From: Tubulanus polymorphus | Lineage: Eukaryota > Nemertea > Palaeonemertea > Tubulaniformes > Tubulanidae | Assembly (NCBI RefSeq): GCF_964204645.1 | Contig: NC_134030.1 | Location: forward strand, 2,707,855 to 2,767,854 | Direction: 5' to 3' | Length of the DNA stretch: 60,000 nt | Shown: in pieces, positions 23,215 through 34,329 of the stretch | How positions within the stretch are numbered: the first letter of the stretch is position 1 | How the letters are laid out: the number at the start of each line of letters is the position of its first letter | The notes under the pieces: generated by a model | What the model was told of the DNA's origin: nothing | The model's database searches: none | What the model saw: only the letters and a program-made list of their open reading frames with translations | Translations under genes and position numbers: made by a program

Positions 23215-23962
23215 GAGCTGGTACTGGTGCCAAATGGGTTCGTGTCTGTTTGAAATGGGCCAAATCGATCCAACTGAAAACATTGGAACAGACCCATAAC
23301 AAATTTCAGTGCGGGTCAAACTGTTTCTGGAAGTAACTGACCACACTTGCCACAGGAGTGAGCAATTTACTCGTGAACGCGAACGGACCAAATTTGACTT
23401 GGGGCCTCGTCCGGGCCAAATAGTCTCTTTGCGATCGCAGCTTATGTTTCAAAGATTCGAGAAGCCTCAATACGACGATGAATATAGAGTTGTTTCGTTT
23501 AGTTTAAAACATTTAAAATGATAGGAATTAAGAATTTAGACCATGCAGCACATGGACAGGTGGTAAATTGTATTAGTAGTAATAAATTAAAGCAAGAATT
23601 CTTTTCGATACGCGTCTGAAAATAATTTATAAAATTCAAGTAGTAGAAAAAAATCATGCACATCGAATGAAGATGAAACGTAATGGAACGGAAGTATTTT
23701 AGAGGGTTAATTTTAGAAGAACGATGATATCGATAATATGTAATGGTTTGAGGTAAAATTTGGTTAATGAAATTGCTGAAAAATGTTAGTTATTAGCACA
23801 TTGAATTTCTATAGAAAACATAAATTAAAATAGATGTTTTAAGAGACGTGTTAATCAACAGGTGCTAATTAACATTTTTCAAAAATTTGACAGTTATCTC
23901 AATGGTTACTAGTTGAAATTTGTACCCGTCTATAAAACTGAATACAATTTTTCGTTACTTAC

Positions 23963-24085
23963 AGATTTTTCGGTGTTGACCGAATTCAATTGTTGCGATC
24001 GACAGAATTCTTCATCTACGACATTTCCGTCGTCTTGTTGACAAATCACCTCTCGTCTTCTGATGCCTTGACCACAACTATTATC
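23963..24085 (-). CDS. THSD7A: THSD7 exon 18: CGQGIRRREVIC half repeat
   Basis: A 123-bp exon, phase 0 at both ends, residues 1252-1292. It encodes DNSCGQGIRRREVICQQDDG and NVVDEEFC. Acceptor CATACCTGCAG; donor GTAAGT. Confidence 0.92.
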
Positions 24086-24214
24086 CTGCAGGTATGAATT
24101 AACTGACGTGCATGAAGAGCTATTTCGAGTAATTCGATATCATCAGCCATCAGTCATTACTGCGAGAACCACAAATGCAATCAACCCCTGATAAATCATC
24201 ACTCCGGCTAAAAG

Positions 24215-24380
24215 CCTGGGCAGGGTTTCATAGATGAGGAAGAAAAATAGTCCCTGGCAACATTTTGAAATTTGTCAGTTATATCAATGGTTTCTCATTG
24301 TTACTATGGTACTTGTCACCCAAATTGAGGAGTTAAAACCCTAGGGATAACTTTGATATCCAGTCTATGAAACCGGGCCC
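24215..24380. mobile_element. MITE-like repeat, copy 1
   Basis: Ends CTGGGCAGGGTTTCATAGAT and GTCTATGAAACCGGGCCC are inverted. The whole roughly 165 bp is closely similar to 58,971-59,117, including AAAAATAGTCCCTGG and TGTCACCCAAATTGAGGA. It lies in THSD7 intron 17. Confidence 0.6.
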
Positions 24381-24625
24381 TTGTTTTTTCTAAGGATCCG
24401 TATTTTGTCTTAGACCTACTAGAAATTAACTGTACCACCAAATTCCTAAATCACTGATGTGGGTGATATATTAGGGCCGGCTTTACCTTTAATGTGACCA
24501 TATAGCTAGGGGCAGCGACGAGGGTGCCAAATTACAAGTCTTTAATGCGTCATCTTGTTTTATGTCCTTATTTTCAAGGTATCCGGGCAATTTGATGGAA
24601 CAGTTACAGAAGCGATAAACTTTAC

Positions 24626-24771
24626 CTCGATCTGACATTCAGACCACCTCGTCACATTCCATCTATAACAAATCGTCATCGGACACGGCTTCCGTTGAGT
24701 AACAATTGTTGGACATTCGCGACCTCGGCCTCGATTAGTTACCAACACCTGTCGACTTCGCTTCTGATATC
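24626..24771 (-). CDS. THSD7A: THSD7 exon 17: repeat end plus YRWNVTRWSEC
   Basis: A 146-bp exon, phase 1 in and phase 0 out, residues about 1203-1251. It encodes YQKRSRQVLVTNRGRGRECP and CPMTICYRWNVTRWSECQIE. Donor GTAAAG; acceptor CTGATTTCAG. A MITE-like repeat lies in the next intron. Confidence 0.92.
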
Positions 24772-24880
24772 CTGAAATCAGGTAAGAATTTGATGAGAAC
24801 CCCCGTATAACCAGCGATCTCACTAGATGGCGTGTGTATCAAATATATAAAAATGTATAAAATCAGATTGACGTTTAGGG

Positions 24881-24883
<3 letters not shown>

Positions 24884-24958
<75 letters not shown>
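24884..24958. repeat. (TA)n microsatellite
   Basis: About 37 TA units in THSD7 intron 16. Confidence 0.98.
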
Positions 24959-24960
<2 letters not shown>

Positions 24961-25114
24961 CAATTTTCATTCATCATCTATAGAATTTGATGAATTGTGG
25001 ACAGATTGTTGTGGATTCTCACTTTCCACACGTGGAATCTTTGCTTGCCACGTATAAACATATATCGGGTTCATACGACTGTCGTCTGTGAAAGATTGTT
25101 ATAGAATTTCTTAC

Positions 25115-25229
25115 CGAAACCGCACATATTTTCGCAGCTGCTCCACTCCGACCAATGAGACACTAAACAATCGATATCGCAATCTACTGAACACGCCTGA
25201 TCCATCATAGGTTTCTCCATTCCATCCAT
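25115..25229 (-). CDS. THSD7A: THSD7 exon 16: TSP1 repeat start (CLVSHWSEWSSC)
   Basis: A 115-bp exon, phase 0 in and phase 1 out, residues 1165-1202. It encodes MDQACSVDCDIDC followed by LVSHWSEWSSCENMCGFG. Acceptor AATATTTGTAG; donor GTAAGA. Confidence 0.92.
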
Positions 25230-25396
25230 CTACAAATATTTCTAGACATTTATTCAACACATCGCGTAGGTTTTAGGCATCAAACAAGACCATTTGATTC
25301 TAGGCATGTCGTTTGATAGAAGTTTTGTTGGCCTGGATTAAAAAGCGTTTAGTGATCGCAGCTTTGGTGATTATCACTTTATGGAGAGAGGCATAC

Positions 25397-25651
25397 CTGA
25401 CAAAATGAATCGGCAACAATACGACCATCGTCACGGTTACAGTAAACGGAACGATACTTCGTTCCTTTCCCGCAGTTGCTAGCGCTGATGATATCGCAAG
25501 TGCTCCACGCCGTTTTAACCCAACTGTATTCAAAACAGGTAACATTACGAACGCAAGGATCGGACTCGGAATCGGATTCGCATTTCATCGATTCTCCGGG
25601 ATGACGTAATATCTGACGAGTTCGTCGTCGTTTTTCTGTTTCATTGCATGG
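25397..25651 (-). CDS. THSD7A: THSD7 exon 15: repeat end plus W-first TSP1 repeat
   Basis: A 255-bp exon, phase 0 at both ends, residues 1080-1164. It carries PCNETEKRRRTRQILRHPGE, CFEYSWVKTAWSTC, NCGKGTKYRSVYC and DGRIVADSFCQ. Acceptor TTATTTTTCAG; donor GTATGC. Confidence 0.94.
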
Positions 25652-25916
25652 CTGAAAAATAAGCGATATTTCTGCTTCATTCAGGCTGGCGCTGGAAAAA
25701 GGGATTTTCTTTTCTTTTAGGTTAGGGAATTATGTTGAAATTGCTTGATTGCACATAAAATCAAACAGTTTCTGTCTTCGTCTTAATGTATTTGACTGTG
25801 TTAATTGATTGGATTCTTAGCAGATTGACTCAGGGAATAGTCAGGGAAAGAGTTAAAGTGGACACCCTGAAATTGGTTATCACAGCTCACTTTATAGAAT
25901 AGGTTGTATTTTATAC

Positions 25917-26067
25917 CTGTTTACAGATCGACCAATCGGACCAATCGCTGTGAACACATTTCCCGGGACACGGAATAAAACATGAACCTTTACCGACGGG
26001 TTTCATCAAAGCGTCGCATAAATGTGAATCGACTGTTTGAGATTTCGTTTCATTTACCAGAACACAG
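25917..26067 (-). CDS. THSD7A: THSD7 exon 14: TSP1 repeat (CVHSDWSDWSIC)
   Basis: A 151-bp exon, phase 2 in and phase 0 out, residues about 1029-1079. It encodes CVLVNETKSQTVDSHLC, then CFIPCPGKCVHSDWSDWSIC. Acceptor ATTTTTTAG; donor GTATAA. Confidence 0.92.
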
Positions 26068-26335
26068 CTAAAAAATACAAAACGTGCAATATGTAGGTGC
26101 CAGGGCATTTGAATTTATGGCACCAGTCTTGTGGAACCAACCGCCCTTTAGTATTAGACTAATTAAACTAGTCAATCAATTTAATGTTTTAAGAAGAATT
26201 TGAAAACTCATGTTTATTTTGTGCCGATGAAAAGCACTCCGATTATTGGAGCGCGCTTAATAAGAAAGACCATTTCTAGACTTCAGTCATAGCGGCGTAA
26301 CAATAGGTCCTTCGTTGTCACGTGTAAATATCTAC

Positions 26336-26466
26336 CTAACGTTCCTGTGTCTATTTCCGAGACCGCAGCTATCCTTCTCATTGAGTTTACATTCCTTCCA
26401 CGGTTCACTGAACCATTCATACGCGTAACATGTAACACCTTGACAACACTTACGGATATCCGTTTG
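26336..26466 (-). CDS. THSD7A: THSD7 exon 13: W-first TSP1 repeat (YEWFSEPWKEC)
   Basis: A 131-bp exon, phase 0 in and phase 2 out, residues 986-1028. It encodes QTDIRKCCQGVTCYAYEWF, SEPWKECKLNEKDSCGLG and NRHRNV. Donor GTAGAT; acceptor AAACTTTCAG. Confidence 0.91.
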
Positions 26467-26550
26467 CTGAAAGTTTAAAATTACAAAATTACGGAATCAT
26501 TGAGTTGAAAGAAGGTAAGCTCAGGGGGTTGATTCGGGGGGGATGCTGAC

Positions 26551-26729
26551 CGTGTAAGTGCTGTCAACTGCTGGACATTTACGTCCGCCCAGGTGAGGCC
26601 AGTCGAGCATCTTACGCGATCTTTGTTTAACTCCGCAGCCGCAGGTAACACTACAAGCCGACCAGGCAGTCCATTCGGTCATTCGACAGTCCGTATGACA
26701 GTTGATCACACAAACCTCTTCCTCATGCG
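26551..26729 (-). CDS. THSD7A: THSD7 exon 12: TSP1 repeat (CRMTEWTAWSACSVTCG)
   Basis: A 179-bp exon, phase 1 in and phase 0 out, residues about 926-985. It encodes HEEEVCVINCHTDC, RMTEWTAWSACSVTCGCGVK and LGGRKCPAVDSTYT. The CSVTCG motif can take O-fucose. The donor chosen (GTCAGC) is weak; an alternative GT 12 bases earlier would remove four residues and keep phase 0, so the 3' edge is the least certain in the gene. Confidence 0.87.
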
Positions 26730-26838
26730 CTACAATAGACAAATCATTTTCATCGTTTTCCAGAATCTTAAAAGTTGATTAAATCGTATTCTTTAATGTT
26801 TTATTCATGTATGAAATAGTTGTATGACGCAATCTTAC

Positions 26839-27306
26839 TTGAATCAGTGCAGTCTTTCGCTTGTCTCATCACTTCACCGGTGCGTCCGTTTCCGATTTGT
26901 CGCGTTTCGGCGCACACTAAACTCCGGTACCTCCGTCCGCTGCCGCATTCGCCTTTTATCCCGTGTCCGATCACATGACCCGGTTCGGTATCTAGGATAC
27001 AATCCGACCAATCACCGATGGGTTTAGCGATGATTTTAGTGCAGGTGCACTGAACGTGTTGTTTCAGCGGGTATTTAGTCGTATCCAGGCAGTCGCGGTT
27101 CGATACGCTGTTGCCCATGATGAATCTCGTTCGTGTTTTTGTACCGTTACACCGGTCACATGACGAATACTCCGACCATTTTGAAAGTTGACACTCGACG
27201 TTCTGTTGCGGTATCGCGCATTCTTCGACCACTTTCGGAGCGCGACCCGCGTATCTGTAGCAGAAGTCAATGCTCGTCTTGTTGTGATCGGCGACGCAGC
27301 GAACTC
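26839..27306 (-). CDS. THSD7A: THSD7 exon 11: two half repeats including PxGDWSDC
   Basis: A 468-bp exon, phase 1 in and out, residues about 770-925. It has GVRCVADHNKTSIDFC, VECQLSKWSEYSSCDRC, RTRFIMGNS, VQCTCTKIIAKPIGDWSDC and ECGSGRRYRSLVC. The C-x-C ... P-[IV]-G-[DN]-W-S-D-C-I-L segment is a THSD7 signature where the repeat departs from the usual TSP1 pattern. Donor GTAAGA; acceptor TCTCTTCGACAG. Confidence 0.95.
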
Positions 27307-27743
27307 CTGTCGAAGAGAAAAACAGATTCTACATAAATCCCTGCAATAGTACGATGAATGTAGACCTGGTACGATGAACTTCTCTGATTCAACAAATATG
27401 AATCCATGATTTCTCGAATTCGATCAACATTAATTTGTGCTCCATGTGTACCATAAAGATCAATCTGAGTTTATTTATATCTGAGAGTCATAATTTAGCC
27501 TGAAATCTTTTATGTTGAAGGCTCAAAATCTAATTGAAAGTATATCGAAAATGAACTAAATTTTGATTACATTGTCGTATTGACACGCACGCCATCTAGC
27601 AGGAAAGCTGTTAGGATGGGGTCTTTATTGAGAAAAGCATAACTAAAACCTGCTTATAATGCTCGAGTGGTGCTTAGTAGGGTAAGGCAGGTTAAGGGAT
27701 GAAAAAGGTGATCAATAAACATAACACATGCGCACACACATAC

Positions 27744-27956
27744 CTCTTGTTCGAAGCCCTCTTCCGAATTGTTGTTTTCTGTGCGGTAGAACGCACTGTG
27801 ACCACGGAGATGTCTTCCATTCATACAATCGACACGGATTCAAATCGGCGCAAGTTCTTTCTTCGACCAACGCGTCGGGACAATTCATACCTCCGTTCTG
27901 TCCTTCAGTTAGAACAAATCGTCTTCTCGTCTGATACGGCTCCACATGTCCATTCA
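27744..27956 (-). CDS. THSD7A: THSD7 exon 10: repeat end plus W-first TSP1 repeat
   Basis: A 213-bp exon, phase 1 in and out, residues about 699-769. It contains YQTRRRFVLTEGQNGGMNCP, CADLNPCRLYEWKTSPWSQC and FGRGLRTR. Acceptor TATTTGTAG; donor GTATGT. Confidence 0.93.
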
Positions 27957-28309
27957 CTACAAATATCAGGTTTATTTGATGTTCCTTGATTACAAAACTA
28001 CTGAATTAATGGTTCACCGAGATGAACTGCACCGATATGAATATGGGATATGTAAGTGCTGCAGATGCTTCCTCCAAATGTGAAAACTCTTTATATCCAG
28101 GAATGACTGATCTGTAGGGACCAACACTTCGATGGTATGGGGGAGGGGGAGATTCACTTTAAGAAAATCTCTGAAGATGAGTCGAGACTTTCTACCGGTT
28201 TCTTTTCATTCTTCAATGTGTGGGTCTTTTACACTACATATAGACTACATTGATTTCAGGATCATTTTCTGTTTATACTCTACGAACAGCTACTTGTACA
28301 AGTACAAAC

Positions 28310-28425
28310 CTTTCATGCAGTTTGTTGGGCATGGCGTCCACTTTGTCCAAGCAGTCAATTGACAATCTTGTTTACAAGGTATTGTACAGTTTCTTTCTAA
28401 TGCAGGTCCAGCCATACCGGAACAC
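28310..28425 (-). CDS. THSD7A: THSD7 exon 9: TSP1 repeat start (CQLTAWTKWTPC)
   Basis: A 116-bp exon, phase 2 in and phase 1 out, residues about 660-698. It encodes CSGMAGPALERNCTIPCKQD followed by CQLTAWTKWTPCPTNC. The donor is the weaker GTTTGT. Phase and content bridge exons 8 and 10 without a gap. Confidence 0.9.
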
Positions 28426-28519
28426 CTAAAACAATGATGTATGAATATCTTCTACATCTATGTAAATTATACCGTGGATTCATAGATTCACTCATTCGCC
28501 CTCTATTGGTAAATCATAC

Positions 28520-28712
28520 CTTCGATCGGCTACGCTTTGATCATCTTTAAAACAGCGAATGGTTCTCTTTCTGACGCCTTGTCCGCAAGATTTATTATTC
28601 GGCAGATGACAAATCGACCATGCGTCTGCCCTCCAGTAATAGGTAGGACACAGTTCAAGGTTTTCACACACTTTGAATTCTACGGACTGATAGTTTGTAC
28701 ATGGACCTCCTC
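28520..28712 (-). CDS. THSD7A: THSD7 exon 8: W-first TSP1 repeat (YYWRADAWSIC)
   Basis: A 193-bp exon, phase 1 in and phase 2 out, residues about 596-659. It encodes GGGPCTNYQSVEFKVC, CPTYYWRADAWSICHLP, KSCGQGVRKRTIRC and DDQSVADR. Donor GTATGA; acceptor TATCATTTCAG. Confidence 0.93.
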
Positions 28713-28900
28713 CTGAAATGATAAACCGCAATGATTGCTACCCTAACTCGATGAGAAAATATGGTTTCCGCCATTGATTGGGCCAAGAAGCCTTGAATCT
28801 GCTAATGATTACTTCTGAAAAGTGGTGCTCAGTGGGTTGAAAGATGAAGGTATCGGATGGACAATATGGAAATATGACATCAAGCTTTAAAACCATTAGC

Positions 28901-29166
28901 CAACATAGAGCCGTACATAGTGGCGGCAGGGTAGTTGTCCCCCCCAGAAATTTGGGAAAAGTGCCTTTTTTTCAAAATATCCAACAGAAATTAAATGTAG
29001 AATCCTTCACTTGGGACTGACAAGTATTTTGTCATAGGCCTAACACGAGTTTATGTTATGGTATATAACTCATGAAGAATTGTTATATTGGTTTTTGACT
29101 TAAGGTATCTGCCCTTTCTTGGGTATCCCTACCCCGAACGTTTGAATGCCAGGTACGGCCATGTTG
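28901..29166. mobile_element. Possible MITE or hAT-like non-autonomous element
   Basis: The left end CAACATAGAGCCGTACATAG resembles the inverse of the right end CCAGGTACGGCCATGTTG. The start TAGTGGCGGCAGGG with a C-run and CAGAAATTTGGGAAAAGTGC recalls common hAT-type non-autonomous termini. It lies in THSD7 intron 7. Confidence 0.3.
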
Positions 29167-29899
29167 CTTCCTGGGTTTGATTATTCTGGAATTTTTACAG
29201 TTAAAGCTTTCGACTTACTGTACAAAATGGAAGAGCCATAGCTTATACGGTGTTGAAGCTGATATTAGGCATGATGTAAATGCTGATACTATATCGCTAT
29301 CTATACCTAGGGGAACCCATCGATAGAATATAGAAAGCACTGTAAATGAATTATATCCACACGCGTTTAATGGCAGCACTTACACTATAAGCCACGAGAG
29401 AGGCTTTAAATGATTTACTGACCGGAGAATATGTGAATGAGTTCTACAAACAATACACTGCGCAAAAATTAGTATCTAATGAGAATTGTGCTACTGCGGC
29501 AGTCTAGGATTTCACTTGTAACACTGGTTGAATGATGAAATTATGTCGTATTTCCATTTATATCGGGATCTATGCATATTTTGATAACATATTTTGATTT
29601 TATTACCACATTAAACTGCAAAGCTGTGGTTTGATGAGTTATTCTGTGTTTATGGTATGTTTCAAGGTTTTGCATACGTTCACTAATGGCGAAATTGTCA
29701 AGAAATGTTCACCATTGGTTTCTGTGTATGTGTTCATATTGATGTGGTGTAACAGGAGCTTCTTGTATTTGATAGTGAATGAATAAAACCAGTATCACTG
29801 ACCAACTCCAGTATATCTGTAACAATTGTTTTTATTTTACGAGGATTCATGGGTTGGTCGGTGATCTGGTTTTTCGGGGTCATCACTGTTTGACTGTAC

Positions 29900-30101
29900 C
29901 TTCTAAAGAATGAGCGACAACTTTTCGATATCGCGATCGTCTGCCCTGACGTTTGCGGGTACCGCAGGTTTTCGAACACGGGGTCCACTCGCTCCACGGT
30001 GAGAGTACGCAGTCATTATGACACGGCCGGTAACACAATGACTTACTGCTCGGCTTCGGCTGACCCGTGTTTAAACACACCGCTGATGGAGCTTTCTTCA
30101 A
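29900..30101 (-). CDS. THSD7A: THSD7 exon 7: TSP1 repeat with O-fucosylation-type CSKTCG
   Basis: A 202-bp exon, phase 0 in and phase 1 out, residues 529-595. It encodes LKKAPSAVCLNTG, YRPCHNDCVLSPWSEWTP, then CSKTCG and RKRQGRRSRYRKVV. The C-S-x-T-C-G motif is the classic POFUT2 O-fucosylation site. The donor GTACAG is weaker than its neighbours, but the frame and the next exon fit. Confidence 0.92.
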
Positions 30102-30484
30102 CTGAAAAATCACATAAAACTTTGCTTAATTTTCAAAAAGTGTAATTTGTTCAGTAGCGAGACTGAAGCATAATCTGCAGGTGTGTACATATCAGGGAAT
30201 TCCAGATTTATTTTTCCCTGGAGGGAAACTGATCAGGGAATTCTGACAGGCTTCTTGAAAATCAGGGATTTGAATTTTTGATGTCTTGTTCTTACCTAGA
30301 GTGGCTCTAGAAACCACTCTTGAGAAGAGACAGCCCTCACTGTGGATATCTTATGACTTAATCAGAGAATTTTAGGTCAAGGTTTAGGGGGAAATATCAG
30401 GGAATTTCGGATTCCCTGATCTGTCAGAACCTTGATATCCAGACAATCCCTAGAATATTAGACACTGATAGTTGAGATACTTAC

Positions 30485-30693
30485 TGATTCATGATGAACA
30501 CATTTGATGGCTCTTTTCCGAATTCCCTGACCACATTTCAAATTCGGCTCCAACAACTGGCAATCACCATATTCTTGTTTCGCCCACACAAAACAGAGCG
30601 GGTAGTCGCACGGTTTCGCTTCTACTAAATGAGGACAGTCCATTCCTCCGTTGAGATACGGCACTATTACAGTACGAGTTCTGAGTTTGTAAC
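30485..30693 (-). CDS. THSD7A: THSD7 exon 6: second half of TSP1 plus W-first repeat
   Basis: A 209-bp exon, phase 1 in and phase 0 out, residues about 459-528. It encodes YKLRTRTVIVPYLNGGMDCP, AKPCDYPLCFVWAKQEYGDC and KCGQGIRKRAIKC. Donor GTAAGT; acceptor TTTTATCTAG. The intron just upstream (30,694-31,506) contains a sense-strand hammerhead-like motif. Confidence 0.94.
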
Positions 30694-30926
30694 CTAGATA
30701 AAATAGCTTATAGATTATGTTAAATCACCACCACTCAATACTCTGGGATAGCTGGTCCCGGATCGAGCCAGCCCACAGTCCTGACCTTTAAGAGGAACTT
30801 TTATATGCAGACATACCGAAGGTACATAGGTTTACATAGTTGGGCGTCCTGGGAGTGCTGCACCCCAGAAAATGGTAGTATAATCCCACAATAAATGATG
30901 AAATGTCTAAAATGTTTATTAAAATA

Positions 30927-30970
30927 TCAGAAATATTTCGGGCGGTTGCTACCATCATTCTTCAGTCTAA
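30927..30970 (-). ncRNA. Hammerhead-ribozyme-like motif in THSD7 intron 5, sense strand
   Basis: Minus strand: TTAGA, core CTGAAGA, stem II region ATGATGG/CCGCCC around TAGCAA, GAAATATT, then TCTGA. TTAGA and TCTGA pair over 5 bp (one G-U). Stem III is the palindrome ATAT plus T. It is in the sense orientation of THSD7 between exons 5 and 6, so it would be transcribed in the pre-mRNA. Stem II has a mismatch. Confidence 0.4.
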
Positions 30971-31506
30971 AAGTCTTTTTAGACTGATTCACTCCAGAAA
31001 AATGTTTCAAATTAGATGTAAAAAGGACCAATTTCACGGCATCTGGACATTCAGGTGAAAATGGATGAAATCCTCCAAATCACCTGGTACTAAGAAAATC
31101 TCGCTCCTGTAATTTGGCCTTGAATTAAGTAAGTTTAAAGGCATATTTTTAGCAGGAACTGGCAAGAAAATGTCGATAATTCCAAAATCAATGCCCATAT
31201 TTTCTTTAGGCTGGCAGGGCAGACATTTTTGATAAAGATTCAACCCCCAGTACCTCTGACCCTTATGGGCCCGGGTAGTTCTTATATAACTGGGATGTAG
31301 ATTTGTATTTATGAAATTCACTCGTCTCACGAACGCAGCCGAATTACATCAAAAGATATACAACTAGCTGAATCGCTGCCGGGCTCATTGGAATTCTGTT
31401 TGAGTTAACACAGTCATTACGAGAATACATGTCTGGAGCGCATAACAACTTTTCAAAGAGCTTTTACTAGTAAAAAACCCTGTTTAACTCGACGATGGCC
31501 ACTTAC

Positions 31507-31671
31507 CGTGAGACTGGTTGACGTGTTTCTCATCAATACACGACATCGGTAAACAATCAGACCACTGCGACCACTTAGAAACTACACAGTTCTGCACACA
31601 TGACAAACGACATGTTTGAACCTCTACAGGATGCTGTGTGTGACAAAAATGATCGGCTACGGGTACCCCAT
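31507..31671 (-). CDS. THSD7A: THSD7 exon 5: TSP1 repeat (CVVSKWSQWSDC)
   Basis: A 165-bp exon, phase 1 in and out, residues about 404-458. It runs DGVPVADHFCHTQHP, CRLSCVQNCVVSKWSQWSDC, SCIDEKHVNQSH. It finishes the previous repeat and opens the next. Donor GTAAGT; acceptor TTTTTTTTCAG. Confidence 0.93.
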
Positions 31672-33004
31672 CTGAAAAAAAAATCCAAAACAATACACTC
31701 CACCTTGTGCTGGTAATGTTGAACTCGTTTTTATCTCATCGAATATGGACTACGATTTAAACCAAAAAATTCTGTAAATTCGACCGCCGATCACAATATA
31801 TATGTACTTTCCGATTTCAAAATCAAACCCCCTGTTTCGCTTATGGCAGGTGTGGAGGATTTCTGAGGGACAACAAATCCAAACAAATCTGACCAAATCT
31901 TCCAACCAAATGAATAACAGGGACAATGCCGATGAAAACATATTTCTCATCGATTCGGCCGAATACCGAGTTGAGAGATGGGGAAACGGAAAGCATTACT
32001 TAATACATTTTTTCGCAAATTCACCGGTACCCTGTTAGCCCAGGGGAGTTTACTGTGGTGTAGTAATAGTAGATGAGAAATTAAGATCGTATGAATCTGA
32101 TATTCCCACGAGTTTCCCATCTGAAAAATGAGCAATGTTTTAAAATGCCCGATATATTCACTGATATACGATGGATGGGATTTTAACATAGTAGAAATCT
32201 ATTTACAACATCATTAACCGATAAATAAATCATTTACAGAACTCCCGGGTTTAAGCTATTACAATCCGGAATTGCCCGTAAAAGCTTTCAGGCCATTTTC
32301 ATCAACTGCTCTCGCTCTGTGGACCATTTTAATCAAGTTTGCAGCCAGTCGTAGCCTCTATATACATATCGAATATTCGGCTGACCGACTAAATGAACTG
32401 TTGCCTAGAGGCTAATCAAGTTTGTAATTAACTCGCGCAGCAGGTCCTGCTGTCTAGTGTGGTCCTTTAGAGCCGGTTTGAAGGTTTATCGAGAGGCTGT
32501 CTGTCAAATTGTGAATGCGTTCATTACTTTGAGAGATTATGTTCTTAGGCGACGATTGGCAGCTACGATTCCGATTCGGGACTGATTGTATTACTTCGTC
32601 GCCAAATCAAATCGATTTAGGTTTTTTTTCTACTTCCTTTTTTTCCCAGTTTCGATACTTTATTTATAGTTCACAGCGCGATCTGATTTATGAATAGGTC
32701 GCCCACGGGAAAATAAAGAAATATTTTTGAAAGTTTATTTTAATGAAACGACACCAGAAACCATCAGCTGGAGATGCTGACAATATCTTAAGTCATTTTC
32801 ACCTGACGAAAACAGCCAAAGTATCGCAGTTGCGTCATTTTCAAAATTCAGACTATAATTTTTTTTCTCGTTTCTGACAATTTGTATTGCAAAAATTTTA
32901 GATAACAATAATCCTCTTTTTTATAACAATTATATGTTGTTTTTATTCTTTTTACTTGCAGGATGAGTAAAGTGGAACCGCTTTAAGACCGTTTGATCGC
33001 TTAC

Positions 33005-33135
33005 CTTCTTTCTGTATGCAATACATACGTCTGTATTGAATACCGATAGCACCACACGGACTGGAGACGATCAGATCTCGTGGATGTCCGGGCTGAATCT
33101 CACATTTACTCCACGATGTCTTAATTAATTCGTAC
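33005..33135 (-). CDS. THSD7A: THSD7 exon 4: half of a W-first TSP1 repeat
   Basis: A 131-bp exon, phase 2 in and phase 1 out, residues about 360-403. It encodes YELIKTSWSKCE, SPCGAIGIQYRRMYC and IQKE. The split Val and Asp codons join exactly to exons 3 and 5. Donor GTAAGC; acceptor TATGTTTTAG. Confidence 0.92.
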
Positions 33136-33853
33136 CTAAAACATATAAATCATAAATTTGAAGAATTTGAATCATTAAAGAACTTGTTATGATGTGTTAA
33201 AATGTTTACGTTTACCAAAACTGCGGTTATTTTGAAATCTCGTTAATTCGAGGATTTTTATGTCAATTTCCCCCCAAAAAAAACTTTATTCCTATATTCG
33301 GTATCTTAACGGTGAATGTTTTTTTTTTTCGGTGCAAAAATGTTACGTATTTTATGATTGTAGATATTAAAACTGATCATCTTGTGATCAAATGTGAATC
33401 AATAAAAACGAACAAGTCCATAACAGAATCAGATTTCTTTTTTATAACTACGATCTGAAAAAACTTCTTTTTGTAATGGTGGTGGAGAAAAACCTTACGG
33501 CAAATGACACGGAGAACGAAGATTAGGTGGTTGAGGATGTCGACGGTGATATGGGTGGGGATCCTATAACAGTAATTGATGGGAGGTACCGGTCCTATAA
33601 CAGTGGGTGATGGTGGTGGCGGTGGGGCACCGGTCCTATCGATGTCAATCACTGAATGACAATGATTACGGTGATATAATGATAAGTATATAAACACTGA
33701 TGATAGGGACGAGTCTGTGAACATTAACAGACAATCCGCTTTGATGGCTGTACGATGAATATTTATACCCCCGTACACCGCTACTGCGTTACTAGGCGAT
33801 GAGCGCGGAGTTAAAACCTAATATCCTGGATGATCTACCCTTTCCTGTAAGAT

Positions 33854-33874
33854 AGAGAGGGATGGAGAGAGAGA

Positions 33875-33937
<63 letters not shown>

Positions 33938-34266
33938 GGAGAGAGGGAGAGAGGGAGAGAGGGAGCGAGGGAGAGAGGGAGAGAGGGAGCGAGGGAGCGA
34001 GGGAGCGAGGGAGAGAGGGAGAGAGGGAGAGAGGGAGAGAGGGAGAGAGGGAGAGAGGGAGAGAGGGAGAGAGGGAGAGAGGGAGAGAGGGAGAGAGGGA
34101 GAGAGGGAGAGAGGGAGAGAGGGAGAGAGGGAGAGAGGGAGAGAGGGAGAGAGGGAGAGAGGGAGAGAGGGAGAGAGGGAGAGAGGGAGAGAGGGAGAGA
34201 GGGAGAGAGGGAGAGAGGGAGAGAGGGAGAGAGGGAGAGAGGGAGAGAGGGAGAGAGGGAGAGAGG

Positions 34267-34326
<60 letters not shown>
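33854..34326. repeat. (GA)n and (GGGAGA)n polypurine tract
   Basis: GA runs at both ends flank a long array built from GGGAGAGA and GGGAGCGA units, nearly pure purine over about 470 bp. It lies in THSD7 intron 3. Confidence 0.97.

Positions 34327-34329
<3 letters not shown>

Noticed and set aside
32740-32830. AAACGACACCAGAAACCATC and CTGACGA considered as a hammerhead copy
   Set aside because: Core elements are in the wrong order and spacing, although the flanking AT-rich tail is somewhat similar.
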